Of a stretch of DNA of 64,000 nt, positions 34,407 to 43,409 are shown piece after piece (position 1 is the first letter of the stretch; the number at the start of each line of letters is the position of its first letter). The DNA lies in the NCBI GenBank assembly GCA_900637275.1, contig LR134362.1, positions 682,001 to 746,000 on the forward strand. Reading direction: 5' to 3'. The translations under genes and the position numbers were made by a program. Below the pieces are notes generated by a model. That model had not been told where the DNA came from and searched no databases. It saw only the letters and a list, made by a program, of their open reading frames with translations. This DNA comes from [Pasteurella] aerogenes. Lineage in GTDB: Bacteria > Pseudomonadota > Gammaproteobacteria > Enterobacterales > Pasteurellaceae.

Positions 34407-36863
34407 ATGACAATGGAAAATTTACATTCTCCATTTTTGTACAATCGTCCGCAGCAAAATACGGAATCTTTGAAAAAGGCGATTGTTTATAAATTAATTT
34501 TTTCAATTGGACGTTCACCTGAGGAAGCCAGTCAACGAGATTGGTTAAATGCTACTTTATTTGCAGTACGTGATTTAGTAACCGAAGGATGGATTTCTAC
34601 CGCCAATGATTATCGTGAGGCAAATAGTCGTCGCGTGTATTATCTTTCTATGGAGTTTTTAATCGGTAGAACCTTATCCAATGCCTTAATTGCGGAAGGG
34701 GTTTATGACCTAGCAAAAGAAGCATTAAACGAATTAAATGTCGATTTAGAAGATATTTTAGAAAAAGAAGTCGACCCCGGTTTGGGCAATGGCGGATTAG
34801 GTCGCTTGGCTGCTTGTTTTATGGATTCCATTGCGACTTTAAATATTCCAGCGATTGGTTATGGTATCCGTTATGAATACGGAATGTTCCAACAACATAT
34901 CGAAGATGGTCGCCAAGTGGAAAAACCGGATGCTTGGTTGGAAAAAGGCGTCGCTTGGGAATTTTTACGTCCTTCAAAACGTTATGTTATTCGTTTCGGC
35001 GGACATATTCATTTTGAAGGAAAACGTTGTATTTGGGCGCATTCGGAAGAAATTGCTGCACTTGCATATGACCAAATGATTCCAGGGTATGCCAACAATG
35101 CCTCCTCTACATTGCGTTTATGGAGCGCTTATGCGGGTGATTCCTTTAACTTAGCGTCTTTTAATAAAGGGGATTATTTCAAAGCTATTGAAAGACGTAC
35201 GCAATCTGAAAACGTTTCTCGCGTATTATATCCGGATGATTCTACTTGGGCGGGTCGCGAATTGCGTCTTTGCCAAGAATACTTTTTAGTGTCGGCATCA
35301 TTACAAGATATTATTAAACGCCATAAACGTGCTAATGGTAGTGTGAGAAATTTAGCTGAAAAAGTGGCGATCCATTTAAATGATACCCACCCGGCGTTAG
35401 CGATTCCAGAATTGATGCATATTTTAGTGGATCAAGAGGGCTTGCAATGGGAGGAAGCATGGGAAATTAGCCGCGAGGTTTTCTCTTATACTTGCCACAC
35501 TTTAATGTCAGAAGCGTTGGAAACTTGGCCTGTGGAAATGATGGCAAAAGTATTACCACGCCATTTGCAAATTATCTTTGAGATTAACGATTATTTCTTG
35601 GAATACGTCAGAACCTATGTGACACAAGATGAAGATTTCGTTCGTCGTGTTTCCCTCATTGAAGAAGGAGATAATCGCAAAGTCCGTATGGGATGGCTAT
35701 CAGTGGTCGGTTCGCATAAAGTTAACGGGGTGGCGGCAATTCACTCTGATTTAATGGTCAGCTCTACCTTTGCTGATTTTGCCCGCATTTATCCGGAACG
35801 TTTCACCAATGTGACCAACGGAATTACACCACGTCGCTGGATTGCAGTAGCAAATCCAGATTTATCTGCTTTATTTGATCGTTATATTGGCAAAGAATGG
35901 CGCAGAGATTTAAGTCTTATTGAAGAATTGAAAGCGCACATTCACGAGCCTGCATTCAAAGCGGAAATTCCGAAGATCAAATATGCCAATAAAGTCAAAT
36001 TGGCACACTATGTGAAACAAGAATTGGGCATTGACATTGATCCAAACGCCTTGTTTGACGTGCAAGTAAAACGGATTCACGAATATAAACGTCAGATTTT
36101 GAACGTATTGCATATTATCAGTCGTTACAACGAAATGTTGGCACATCCGGAAAAAGATTGGACGCCACGGGTGTTTATCTTAGCGGGCAAAGCAGCGTCA
36201 GCCTATTATGCGGCAAAACAAACGATTAATTTAATCAATGATGTCGCGCAAGTGATCAATAATGACGGACGCTTGCACGGTCGCTTAAAAGTGGTCTTTA
36301 TTCCAAACTACAGCGTAAGCCTGGCGCAATTAATTATTCCGGCAGCAGATATTTCCGAGCAAATTTCTTTAGCCGGTACAGAGGCTTCCGGTACCAGCAA
36401 TATGAAATTTGCTTTAAACGGTGCTTTAACCTTGGGAACCTTGGATGGGGCGAATGTTGAAATTTTGCAAAATGTTGGTGAAGATCATATCTTTATTTTC
36501 GGTCACAAAGTAGAAGAAGTGGAAACGTTACGTCGTAACGGTTATACGCCATTTGATATTTACCAAAATGACGAAAGTTTGCGTATGGTTATCGATCAAA
36601 TCGCGTCAGGACGTTTTTCTCCGCAAGATCCAAACCGCTATCAAGATTTACTCAATGGGTTGCGTTACACGGATTATTATCAAGCCTTTGCGGATTTCCG
36701 CAGCTATGTGGATGCGCAAAAATTAGTGGATGAGAAATATCGTAATCAAGCAGCTTGGGTGGAAAGTGCTATTCAAAATATTGTGAATATGAGTTTCTTC
36801 TCATCCGATCGCACGATCAAAGAGTACGCAGAGAAAATTTGGAAAATTAAGCCCTTTAATTAA
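34407..36863 (+). CDS. glgP: Glycogen/maltodextrin phosphorylase
   Basis: Releases glucose 1-phosphate from glycogen chain ends using pyridoxal phosphate. The 818 residues (E. coli GlgP 815) contain GLGNGGLGRLAACFMDS, HLNDTHPALAIPELM, and the PLP site EASGTSNMKFALNG with the Schiff-base Lys near residue 665. The frame is open from 34362, but the ATG at 34407 follows GAGGAG (34391-34396), so it is preferred; another ATG lies two codons later. Last gene of the glycogen cluster, separated from glgA by a hairpin. Confidence 0.96.
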   Translation: MTMENLHSPFLYNRPQQNTESLKKAIVYKLIFSIGRSPEEASQRDWLNATLFAVRDLVTEGWISTANDYREANSRRVYYLSMEFLIGRTLSNALIAEGVYDLAKEALNELNVDLEDILEKEVDPGLGNGGLGRLAACFMDSIATLNIPAIGYGIRYEYGMFQQHIEDGRQVEKPDAWLEKGVAWEFLRPSKRYVIRFGGHIHFEGKRCIWAHSEEIAALAYDQMIPGYANNASSTLRLWSAYAGDSFNLASFNKGDYFKAIERRTQSENVSRVLYPDDSTWAGRELRLCQEYFLVSASLQDIIKRHKRANGSVRNLAEKVAIHLNDTHPALAIPELMHILVDQEGLQWEEAWEISREVFSYTCHTLMSEALETWPVEMMAKVLPRHLQIIFEINDYFLEYVRTYVTQDEDFVRRVSLIEEGDNRKVRMGWLSVVGSHKVNGVAAIHSDLMVSSTFADFARIYPERFTNVTNGITPRRWIAVANPDLSALFDRYIGKEWRRDLSLIEELKAHIHEPAFKAEIPKIKYANKVKLAHYVKQELGIDIDPNALFDVQVKRIHEYKRQILNVLHIISRYNEMLAHPEKDWTPRVFILAGKAASAYYAAKQTINLINDVAQVINNDGRLHGRLKVVFIPNYSVSLAQLIIPAADISEQISLAGTEASGTSNMKFALNGALTLGTLDGANVEILQNVGEDHIFIFGHKVEEVETLRRNGYTPFDIYQNDESLRMVIDQIASGRFSPQDPNRYQDLLNGLRYTDYYQAFADFRSYVDAQKLVDEKYRNQAAWVESAIQNIVNMSFFSSDRTIKEYAEKIWKIKPFN

Positions 36864-36994
36864 AAAAGTTACTTGATTTTCTCCCTAAAAGTGCGGTAGT
36901 TTTTTTATAAGTTTTTGCCATAAAGTAATGATAACAATATAGCAAAACTTTCTAAAAAAACACCGCACTTTTATTTTGAAAAACGAGATAAGCT

Positions 36995-37957
36995 ATGCAA
37001 TCTAATGAATTTCTTTCCTCACTGTTATTTTCTGCCAGTGTGATTTCCCCCATATTATTGATGTTGCTAATCGGTATTTTTTTGCGTCGCAGAAAAGTGA
37101 TTGACGATAAATTTAGTGAGCAAGCGACGAAACTTATTTTTAATATTACGTTACCAACCTTACTCTTTTTTAATATTTACCAAAATCCCATTGAGCATAT
37201 TGAAGATCAATTTCGCCTGCTGTCTGCTTGTATTGTCGGGACGTTATTGTTATTTACGTTAGCGGAATTAGTGGCGGCAAAATGGGTAAAAGATAAAAAA
37301 GAACGCGGTACTTTCGTACAGGGGATTTATCGCAGTAACGCGGGTATTTTGGGACTCGCTTTTTGTTTTAATGCCTATGGCGATCCGGCATTGGCGCCGG
37401 CTTCGATTTACAGCGCGGTCGCGGTATTGTTATTTAATATTTTGGCGGTGATTACGATCAGCCGATCTCTATCCGATGGTAAGGTCAGCGTGAGTAAGAT
37501 GTTGACTAATTTAGTGAAAAATCCCTTAGTAATCAGTATTATACTTGGTTTATTGGCAGTAAATTTGCAAATTAGCTTACCGAAGCCGTTGATGACTGCC
37601 GGCAATTATTTGGCAAATATTACCTTGCCGCTCGCTTTGATTTGTGCCGGTGCCAGTATTGATTTTAAAACTCTGTTTAAAACCTCTGATGTTTCTTTGT
37701 GGGCGAGTTTAGGACGGGTAATTGTGGCGCCGATTTTTATGGTGGGGATAGGTAAATTATTCGGATTAAGCGAAATGGGTTTAGGGATTATCTTTTTGGT
37801 CAATGCCACCCCTATGGCGACTGCCACTTACGCCATGGTACGTGGCATGGGCGGTAACGCGGTGACAGTTGCCAATATTATCGGACTCACCACGTTTGGC
37901 TCCATGTTCAGTTCCGCATTTGGTTTAATTATTTTAAAACAAATAGGTTGGATTTAA
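36995..37957 (+). CDS. AEC family transporter (auxin efflux carrier-like)
   Basis: A 320-residue inner-membrane carrier with about ten hydrophobic segments. AEC members in bacteria move organic acids such as malate or malonate; the substrate here is unknown. Recognisable features are the start LLMLLIGIFLRRRKVIDD, TLPTLLFFNIY, GIYRSNAGILGLAF and the C-terminal NATPMATATYAMVRGMGGN. Its stop codon directly abuts the stop codon of a second AEC gene on the opposite strand. The gap before it (36864-36994) holds two opposed uptake sequences about 65 bases apart. Confidence 0.85.
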   Translation: MQSNEFLSSLLFSASVISPILLMLLIGIFLRRRKVIDDKFSEQATKLIFNITLPTLLFFNIYQNPIEHIEDQFRLLSACIVGTLLLFTLAELVAAKWVKDKKERGTFVQGIYRSNAGILGLAFCFNAYGDPALAPASIYSAVAVLLFNILAVITISRSLSDGKVSVSKMLTNLVKNPLVISIILGLLAVNLQISLPKPLMTAGNYLANITLPLALICAGASIDFKTLFKTSDVSLWASLGRVIVAPIFMVGIGKLFGLSEMGLGIIFLVNATPMATATYAMVRGMGGNAVTVANIIGLTTFGSMFSSAFGLIILKQIGWI

Positions 37958-38887
37958 TTACCACCACAAAAACAAGCCGATAATAAGCGGCATAGTGATC
38001 ACGCAAAGCAAAGTGGTGACGCCATAAATCGCACTGGCTTTATTGGCATTTTGATTAAAAATTAATGCCATTTGGGTGACGGTAGCTGCGGCTGGGCTAA
38101 TGGTGGCGAGAAAACTTATCATGGCAATGGTTTTTCCGTTGGTGACCCAAGTTTCAAAGCCGATAAGTTTTATGACCACAAGTAAACACAGCGGGATGAA
38201 AATTAAACGCAAAAAGCTGACTAAATAGATCCGTTTGGAGGAAATAATGGTTTTTAACGGAATTGCTGCAATCAACATTCCAGCAATAATCATCGCGTTT
38301 GGTCCGATCATTTGACCGACAGAGGATAAAGTGCCGGTGATGACAGGGGGTAATTTGAGATTAAAGGCAAAGAGACCGACACCGATGATAATGGATAGAA
38401 TATTGACGTTGGTGAAAATATTTTTGAGGCTTAAATTGGATTTTCCGCACAATAAAATGCGACAGTGGGTCCAAAATAAAAAGGTTTGCACCACGATAAA
38501 ACAGCTGGCATAAATCACCCATTCTTCACCAAATAAGGAAGCAACGATAGGAATAATCAAATTGCCGGAATTGGAATAAATTGACGCGGTTTGCTCAAGG
38601 GGATCGAGTTTAAGCAAATTCTTTAATATCCAGCCTAAAAAAATCAATAAAGCGTGCAAAAAGACCGCCATGCCGAGGGAGAGCAGTAATCCTTGTAGAA
38701 TTTCCGGCGTGTAGTCAATTTGAAAGGCGTTAATCATCACCGCCGGGCTGATAATATATAACCCGATCACCGAAAGCGGATAGCTGTCTTTTGAGGTTAA
38801 GGCTTTGCTTTTCACCAATGCATAGCCCATTAATACCGCCAATGTTAATTCAACAATTTTTGTTCCGAGTAAAAAGGCAATTTCCAT
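37958..38887 (-). CDS. AEC family transporter, second copy
   Basis: A 309-residue membrane protein with about ten hydrophobic segments and the AEC layout (AVLMGYALVKSKALTSKD at the start, IYSNSGNLIIPIVASLFG in the middle, SPAAATVTQMALIF near the end). It is tail to tail with the other AEC gene at 36995-37957 with no bases between the two stop codons. The two proteins belong to the same family but look clearly diverged. Substrate unknown. Confidence 0.83.
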   Translation of the reverse strand: MEIAFLLGTKIVELTLAVLMGYALVKSKALTSKDSYPLSVIGLYIISPAVMINAFQIDYTPEILQGLLLSLGMAVFLHALLIFLGWILKNLLKLDPLEQTASIYSNSGNLIIPIVASLFGEEWVIYASCFIVVQTFLFWTHCRILLCGKSNLSLKNIFTNVNILSIIIGVGLFAFNLKLPPVITGTLSSVGQMIGPNAMIIAGMLIAAIPLKTIISSKRIYLVSFLRLIFIPLCLLVVIKLIGFETWVTNGKTIAMISFLATISPAAATVTQMALIFNQNANKASAIYGVTTLLCVITMPLIIGLFLWW

Positions 38888-38958
38888 TCTTGTTACCTAA
38901 AAAAGAGAATGGAATAATAGTACTGTTTTTTACAACGAATGGAAATAAAAATTCACAG

Positions 38959-38984
38959 AAAAAAGCGCCTCAATAAGAGGCGCT
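38959..38984 (-). terminator. Terminator for the pirin gene (minus strand)
   Basis: AGCGCCTC (38964-38971) and GAGGCGCT (38977-38984) form an 8-bp GC-rich stem with a 5-base loop. On the minus strand a T run follows (38964-38959). Confidence 0.85.
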
Positions 38985-39038
38985 GAGGCAGTTTACTAAA
39001 AGGCAGAAAAGTGCGGTCATTTTTGGCGAGGTTTTGGA

Positions 39039-39860
39039 TTATTCTAAGATTCCCATTTTACCGCTGTGGTAATCACGATAGGCTTGGATTAAGCGTTCTT
39101 GCGTATCCATCACAAACGGACCGTCGAATAAAATTGGACCTTCCGCTTTTTCGCCACCTAAAATGGCAAATTCAACTGCATCATTGCCGGAATGAACTTC
39201 TATTTCGTCACCCTCGCTTAAAATTGCCAATCCTTCCGAACCTAGCAAATAATTTGCATTGATCGGCAGTTTCCCTTTGGTGACATAAATACCCAATTCC
39301 TCTGCATCAATTGCTAACTTAAGCGTTGTATCTGCTGGCAATTTGACATAGGCCATAACGGTATGGCTGATGGTTTCCATTGGACCGGTTATATTATCTA
39401 CGGTTCCAGTCACTACACGAATTTGAGCGCCATTTTTTTCTAATAATGGAATTTCTGCCTGATGGAAGGAACGATAATGTGGTTCCAACATTTTTTTACT
39501 CGGTGGTAGACTGGTCCAAAGCTGTAGGCCATGGCGACCACCTAACGGTTGTTCGGCATGAATAATGCCGCGACCGGCACAAATCCATTGAGCATCGCCG
39601 GCGTTTAATTTATCGCGAAAACCGAAACTGTCACGGTGCTCAACGCTACCTTGTAAAATATAACTGATCACCTCAATGCCAGCGTGCGGATGTGGGCGAT
39701 CGCCGATACCGCGATTACTTTGATGCTGATAATGATCAATGAACACAAAAGGACCAAGGGATTTGCGTTGGAAAAGCGGCAATGCCCGCCACAATAACAT
39801 ATCACCATCATCAATATTTTTATTTGCCGGATAAATCGTGGTAAATTTTCTGATTGTCAT
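39039..39860 (-). CDS. Pirin family protein
   Basis: A bicupin metal-binding protein; some bacterial pirins act on quercetin in vitro and others modulate metabolism, so the role here is open. The 273 residues hold the expected metal ligands: HPHAGIE (two His), HRDS (His), and the Glu in GRGIIHAEQP. Further marks are FIDHYQHQ near the start and GLQLWTSLPPSKKM. It is divergent from mdaB. An inverted motif GGTTT...AAACC at 39931-39946 lies in the shared promoter region and might bind a regulator. Confidence 0.9.
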   Translation of the reverse strand: MTIRKFTTIYPANKNIDDGDMLLWRALPLFQRKSLGPFVFIDHYQHQSNRGIGDRPHPHAGIEVISYILQGSVEHRDSFGFRDKLNAGDAQWICAGRGIIHAEQPLGGRHGLQLWTSLPPSKKMLEPHYRSFHQAEIPLLEKNGAQIRVVTGTVDNITGPMETISHTVMAYVKLPADTTLKLAIDAEELGIYVTKGKLPINANYLLGSEGLAILSEGDEIEVHSGNDAVEFAILGGEKAEGPILFDGPFVMDTQERLIQAYRDYHSGKMGILE

Positions 39861-40074
39861 AAATCATCTCCTTCTTGCCATTCCTTTTTGTATGGAATGT
39901 GTAATAGTTTTAATATCAATAATATAGAACGGTTTTATCATAAACCAAGAGAGCGTACTTTGTCTTGATGTCATCATGAAAAAGACTTTTGACGTTCGGT
40001 AAATACTCTCATTTTAGGAAAGCGTGGTAAAATAATCGCAGCGAAAGCAGTATCGAATTTAACATGGAGAAAAT

Positions 40075-40656
40075 ATGAATATTTTATTATTAGATGGTGG
40101 AAAAAATTTTGGTCATTCCAAAGGACAACTCAATCATACTTTGCACCAAACCGCTTATGAAACCTTGCAACAACTTGGACATCAGGTACAAGAAACCGTG
40201 ATCGAAAATGGGTACGATGTGGCGCAAGAAATAGAAAAATTTTTGTGGATGGATGTGGTGATTTGGCAAATGCCAGGTTGGTGGATGGGGGAACCTTGGA
40301 CGGTAAAAAAATACATTGATGAAGTGTTTACCGCAGGGCATGGCAAATTATATGAAAGTGACGGTCGTCATCGTATTAACCCAACTAAAAATTATGGTAC
40401 TGGCGGTTTGTTACAGGGTAGAAAACATATGCTTTCTTTAACTTGGAATGCACCGCTTGAAGCCTTCACTGATCCAAATGAATTCTTTAAAGGACAGGGC
40501 GTTGATGGCGTTTATTTGCATTTTCATAAAGCAAATGAATTTATCGGTATTACAGAAGCCTTGCCAACCTTTATTTGTAATGACGTTATTAAATCGCCGG
40601 ATGTACCGAAATTTGTTGCTGATTACAAAGTGCATTTAACGCAAATTTTCGGTTAA
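40075..40656 (+). CDS. mdaB: NAD(P)H:quinone oxidoreductase, MdaB type
   Basis: Flavodoxin-fold FAD enzyme that reduces quinones by two electrons, protecting against redox stress. The 193 residues are the MdaB length. Recognisable motifs: MNILLLDGGKNFGHSKG, QMPGWWMGEPWTVKKYIDEV, the glycine-rich YGTGGLLQG and the middle LSLTWNAPLEAF. GGAGAAA precedes the ATG. It pairs divergently with the pirin gene, which suggests shared control. A hairpin of paired uptake sequences closes it against the convergent phosphatase gene. Confidence 0.93.
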   Translation: MNILLLDGGKNFGHSKGQLNHTLHQTAYETLQQLGHQVQETVIENGYDVAQEIEKFLWMDVVIWQMPGWWMGEPWTVKKYIDEVFTAGHGKLYESDGRHRINPTKNYGTGGLLQGRKHMLSLTWNAPLEAFTDPNEFFKGQGVDGVYLHFHKANEFIGITEALPTFICNDVIKSPDVPKFVADYKVHLTQIFG

Positions 40657-40680
40657 TTTCAAGCATTAAGGCTAAATAGG

Positions 40681-40710
40681 AAAAGTGCGGTGATTTTGAC
40701 CGCACTTTTT
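40681..40710. terminator. Bidirectional terminator of paired uptake sequences
   Basis: AAAAGTGCGGT (40681-40691) pairs with ACCGCACTTTT (40699-40709). It has A and T runs on both sides and lies between convergent mdaB and the histidine phosphatase gene. Confidence 0.8.
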
Positions 40711-40735
40711 ATGCCTGAATTTTCTTAATTCGTTA

Positions 40736-41386
40736 TTAACGAGTGGGTAAATGGGTGATGGAATTGATTTTTTCGACCACAAATTTTCCCGGTTGTGTTT
40801 CCTGTTCTTGCTGATAATGCACAATGCTAATGGATGTATTAAACAGGCTTTGGCTGCGGTTGGCATCGCGGTGGTTTTGCCACGTGGCACCATTAAGTAA
40901 GGCAATAAGTAGGCGTAAGGTATGCCCATGGGAAACAACTAAAATATTCCCTGATTGATGCACTTGGATAATGTCATTGAGTGCCGCCAAGGCGCGTTTG
41001 CCTAATTGTTCGTAAGTTTCCCCTTGATTGCTTAAGGCTTTATAATTTGCCGGATCGGTGAGCATTTGTTGAAATTCTTGCGTATCACGAATTGTATCAA
41101 TTTGTTTTCCTTCCCAACTGCCAAAATAATGTTCATTAAAGCCTTGGTGATGAAAAAAAGGAATAGGACGATCACCTAAAATATACTTTGTCGTGTCGAT
41201 GGTGCGCTGTAATAAACTGGAGTAGGCGGCGACAAAAGGAACGTTTTGTAAGGCTTTTCCCGTCATTTTAGCGCCGATAATGCCTTCTTCAACCAGCGGA
41301 GAATCGCCGGAACCTTGCATTAGTCCTTGTTGATTCCAAACAGTGCGTCCATGACGGACAAAATAAAAGGTGAGTTGCTTTTTCAT
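40736..41386 (-). CDS. Histidine phosphatase family protein (phosphoglycerate mutase-like)
   Basis: A branch-1 histidine phosphatase of 216 residues. The catalytic motif FVRHGRTVWNQQGLMQG is at the N-terminus, with the phospho-accepting His near residue 11. YSSLLQRTIDT and the second His in VVSHGHTLRLL near residue 150 complete the site. Substrates of such proteins vary (sugar phosphates, cobalamin intermediates), and nothing nearby indicates which applies. It is convergent with mdaB and divergent from rnm. Confidence 0.88.
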   Translation of the reverse strand: MKKQLTFYFVRHGRTVWNQQGLMQGSGDSPLVEEGIIGAKMTGKALQNVPFVAAYSSLLQRTIDTTKYILGDRPIPFFHHQGFNEHYFGSWEGKQIDTIRDTQEFQQMLTDPANYKALSNQGETYEQLGKRALAALNDIIQVHQSGNILVVSHGHTLRLLIALLNGATWQNHRDANRSQSLFNTSISIVHYQQEQETQPGKFVVEKINSITHLPTR

Positions 41387-41528
41387 TCTATATCCTTGTT
41401 TATGGTGATTAACCTCTATTTTACTGGCTTAAAACAATTTTGCAAAATGGGATTCTGATGATTATGGTTTGACAGGCTTTTCCTTTTTATACTACATTGA
41501 TGCCATGAAGATAATTGACGGATTAAAG

Positions 41529-42359
41529 ATGAATAAAATTTATGATTTACATTGCCATAGTTCGGCATCAGACGGTTTTTTATCGCCGACAGAGGTGGTT
41601 TCACGTGCAGCGGAGCAAGGGGTCAATGTGTTGGCATTAACCGATCACGATACGGTGAATGGCTTGACAGAAGCGCGATTACAAGCTGAAAAGTTAGGCA
41701 TTCAGTTGATCAATGGGGTGGAGATTTCTACTGCTTGGGAAAATCGTGCGATTCATGTGGTTGGTTTAGGATTTGATGAAACGCACGAAAAAATGACCGC
41801 ACTTTTAACTCGCCAAGCGGAACTTCGCCATCAAAGAGCGGTCGAAATTGGGCAAAAATTGGAAAAAGTGGGTGTGCCGAATGCTTTTGAAGAAACCCAA
41901 AAATTGGCAGGTGGTGAAGTAACTCGTGCGCATTATGCTCGTTATCTCGTACAAATTGGTAAAGTCAGTAGCGAAAATCAAGCGTTTAAAAAATATTTAT
42001 CACAGGGTAAATCAGCGTATGTTAAAGCCAATTGGGTGGATATTCCGACCGCCATTGAGATTATTCATCAAGCCGGTGGTGTTGCGATATTGGCGCATCC
42101 GTTGCGTTATACGTTGACGACAAAATGGATTAAGCAATTGATTGCATCGTTTAAACAATGGGGCGGAGATGCAATTGAAGTTGCCGGTTGCGGTCAAACG
42201 AAAGATCAGCGTTTATTGCTGGCGCGTTGGGCGAAAGAATATGGATTGCTGGCTTCTGTAGGGTCGGATTTTCATTATCCTTGTGGTTGGGTGGAATTAG
42301 GTAAATCGTTACAGCTTCCGGCAGATTGTCAGTCCATTTGGGAGTATGTCGATCTGTAG
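41529..42359 (+). CDS. rnm: PHP-domain phosphoesterase, RNase AM type (YciV/TrpH)
   Basis: In E. coli this protein is a 5'-3' exonuclease that matures 5S and other rRNA ends and also hydrolyses 3',5'-nucleotide bisphosphates. The 276 residues carry the PHP metal-binding motifs DLHCHSSASDG, LTDHDTVNG, GVEIS, AHPLRYTL and VGSDFHYP. The frame is open from 41469, but the ATG at 41529 gives the normal N-terminus MNKIYDLHCHS. An uptake sequence lies inside near 41796. Confidence 0.9.
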   Translation: MNKIYDLHCHSSASDGFLSPTEVVSRAAEQGVNVLALTDHDTVNGLTEARLQAEKLGIQLINGVEISTAWENRAIHVVGLGFDETHEKMTALLTRQAELRHQRAVEIGQKLEKVGVPNAFEETQKLAGGEVTRAHYARYLVQIGKVSSENQAFKKYLSQGKSAYVKANWVDIPTAIEIIHQAGGVAILAHPLRYTLTTKWIKQLIASFKQWGGDAIEVAGCGQTKDQRLLLARWAKEYGLLASVGSDFHYPCGWVELGKSLQLPADCQSIWEYVDL

Positions 42360-42420
42360 CGGGAAAAGTGGACGAAGATGCCCACCTTTGCAGTTAGTCA
42401 TACAGTCAGCAAGTTCAGAC

Positions 42421-43311
42421 TTATTTTTTCGTATATAGGTTAAGACCTTGGATGAATTCAATAAAGGCTTTCACTTTTGAGGTCAAATGACGGCGGTGTG
42501 GATAGACTAAATATAAATTCATATCCTGTTGTTGATAATCCGGGAAAAGCTCCACTAATTCACCGGATTGCAGTTCTTCCTCGATAAAAAAGCGCGGAGT
42601 GTTGATAATGCCCAGACCAGATTTTGTCATTTCAACTAAGGTTAATCCGTTATTACAAACCAATTTGGAATCCGGTTTGACGTTGTAGATTTTATTTTGT
42701 TTTTTAAATTCCCAATGAATTTGGTTGGATTTTTTATATAGCAAACAATCGAAGTTTTTTAATTCATCTGGTGTTTTAGGTTGTCCGTGTTTTTTGATGT
42801 ATTCCGGCGAGGCAACCACGTGTTTAGTTGTGGTACCGATTTTTTTTGCGACTAAAGAGCTGTCTTGTAATTGACCGATACGTAAGGCTAAATCGATGCC
42901 TTCCGCGACTAAATCCACTACGCGGTCGTTAAACTCAATATCTAAGTGCAGATTGGGATTTTGTTTAATAAAATCAATTAAATTCGGCGCAATAAAACGT
43001 AAACCGAAATCGCGAGGGATGGAAACACTAAGGTTGCCTTGCAGCGTGGTGGCGAGGTTGGTAATACTGGATTCGGCATCTTCCAGTTCGTTTAAAATCG
43101 GTTGACAGCGTTGGTAATAGATCATACCGGCTTCGGTGGCGACAATTTTGCGGGTGGTTCGTTGCAATAAGCGCGTTTTCAATTGTTCCTCCAGTTGAGA
43201 AACGAGCTTACTTGCCATCGCAACGGATATATTTTGTTGTGCTGCCGCTTGCGTAAAACTTTGTGTTTCAATCACGCGACAAAACACAGAAATTGCATTC
43301 AGTTTGTCCAT
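42421..43311 (-). CDS. LysR family transcriptional regulator
   Basis: The 296 residues have the LysR layout: an N-terminal winged helix-turn-helix (MDKLNAISVFCRVIETQSFT, with AAAQQNISVAMASKLVSQLE as the recognition region) and a substrate-binding domain of two lobes (IPRDFGLRF onward). It is divergent from topA with about 100 bases between. A similar LysR-topA pair exists in Haemophilus influenzae. Its targets and effector are unknown. An inverted repeat in the shared region (43343-43356) may be its operator. Confidence 0.9.
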   Translation of the reverse strand: MDKLNAISVFCRVIETQSFTQAAAQQNISVAMASKLVSQLEEQLKTRLLQRTTRKIVATEAGMIYYQRCQPILNELEDAESSITNLATTLQGNLSVSIPRDFGLRFIAPNLIDFIKQNPNLHLDIEFNDRVVDLVAEGIDLALRIGQLQDSSLVAKKIGTTTKHVVASPEYIKKHGQPKTPDELKNFDCLLYKKSNQIHWEFKKQNKIYNVKPDSKLVCNNGLTLVEMTKSGLGIINTPRFFIEEELQSGELVELFPDYQQQDMNLYLVYPHRRHLTSKVKAFIEFIQGLNLYTKK

Positions 43312-43337
43312 TTATGCATCCTTATTAAAAAAAATGG

Positions 43338-43366
43338 TTGACCTATCAACAGATAGTTAGCAATAT
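43338..43366 (+). promoter_or_regulatory. Candidate topA promoter with overlapping inverted repeat
   Basis: TTGACC (43338-43343) is a good -35; 17 bases on is CAATAT (43361-43366), a weak -10. CTATC-AACA-GATAG (43343-43356) lies between them, a LysR-like inverted repeat. It could link topA expression to the divergent LysR protein or be its autoregulatory site. Confidence 0.45.
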
Positions 43367-43409
43367 ATCGGCAATTTTACAAAAAGAAAATAGATTAGGT
43401 AAATAAAAA

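Noticed and set aside
36887..36972. Opposed uptake sequences after glgP as a terminator
   Set aside because: The arms are about 65 bases apart and no T run follows at a useful distance, so a working hairpin is doubtful.
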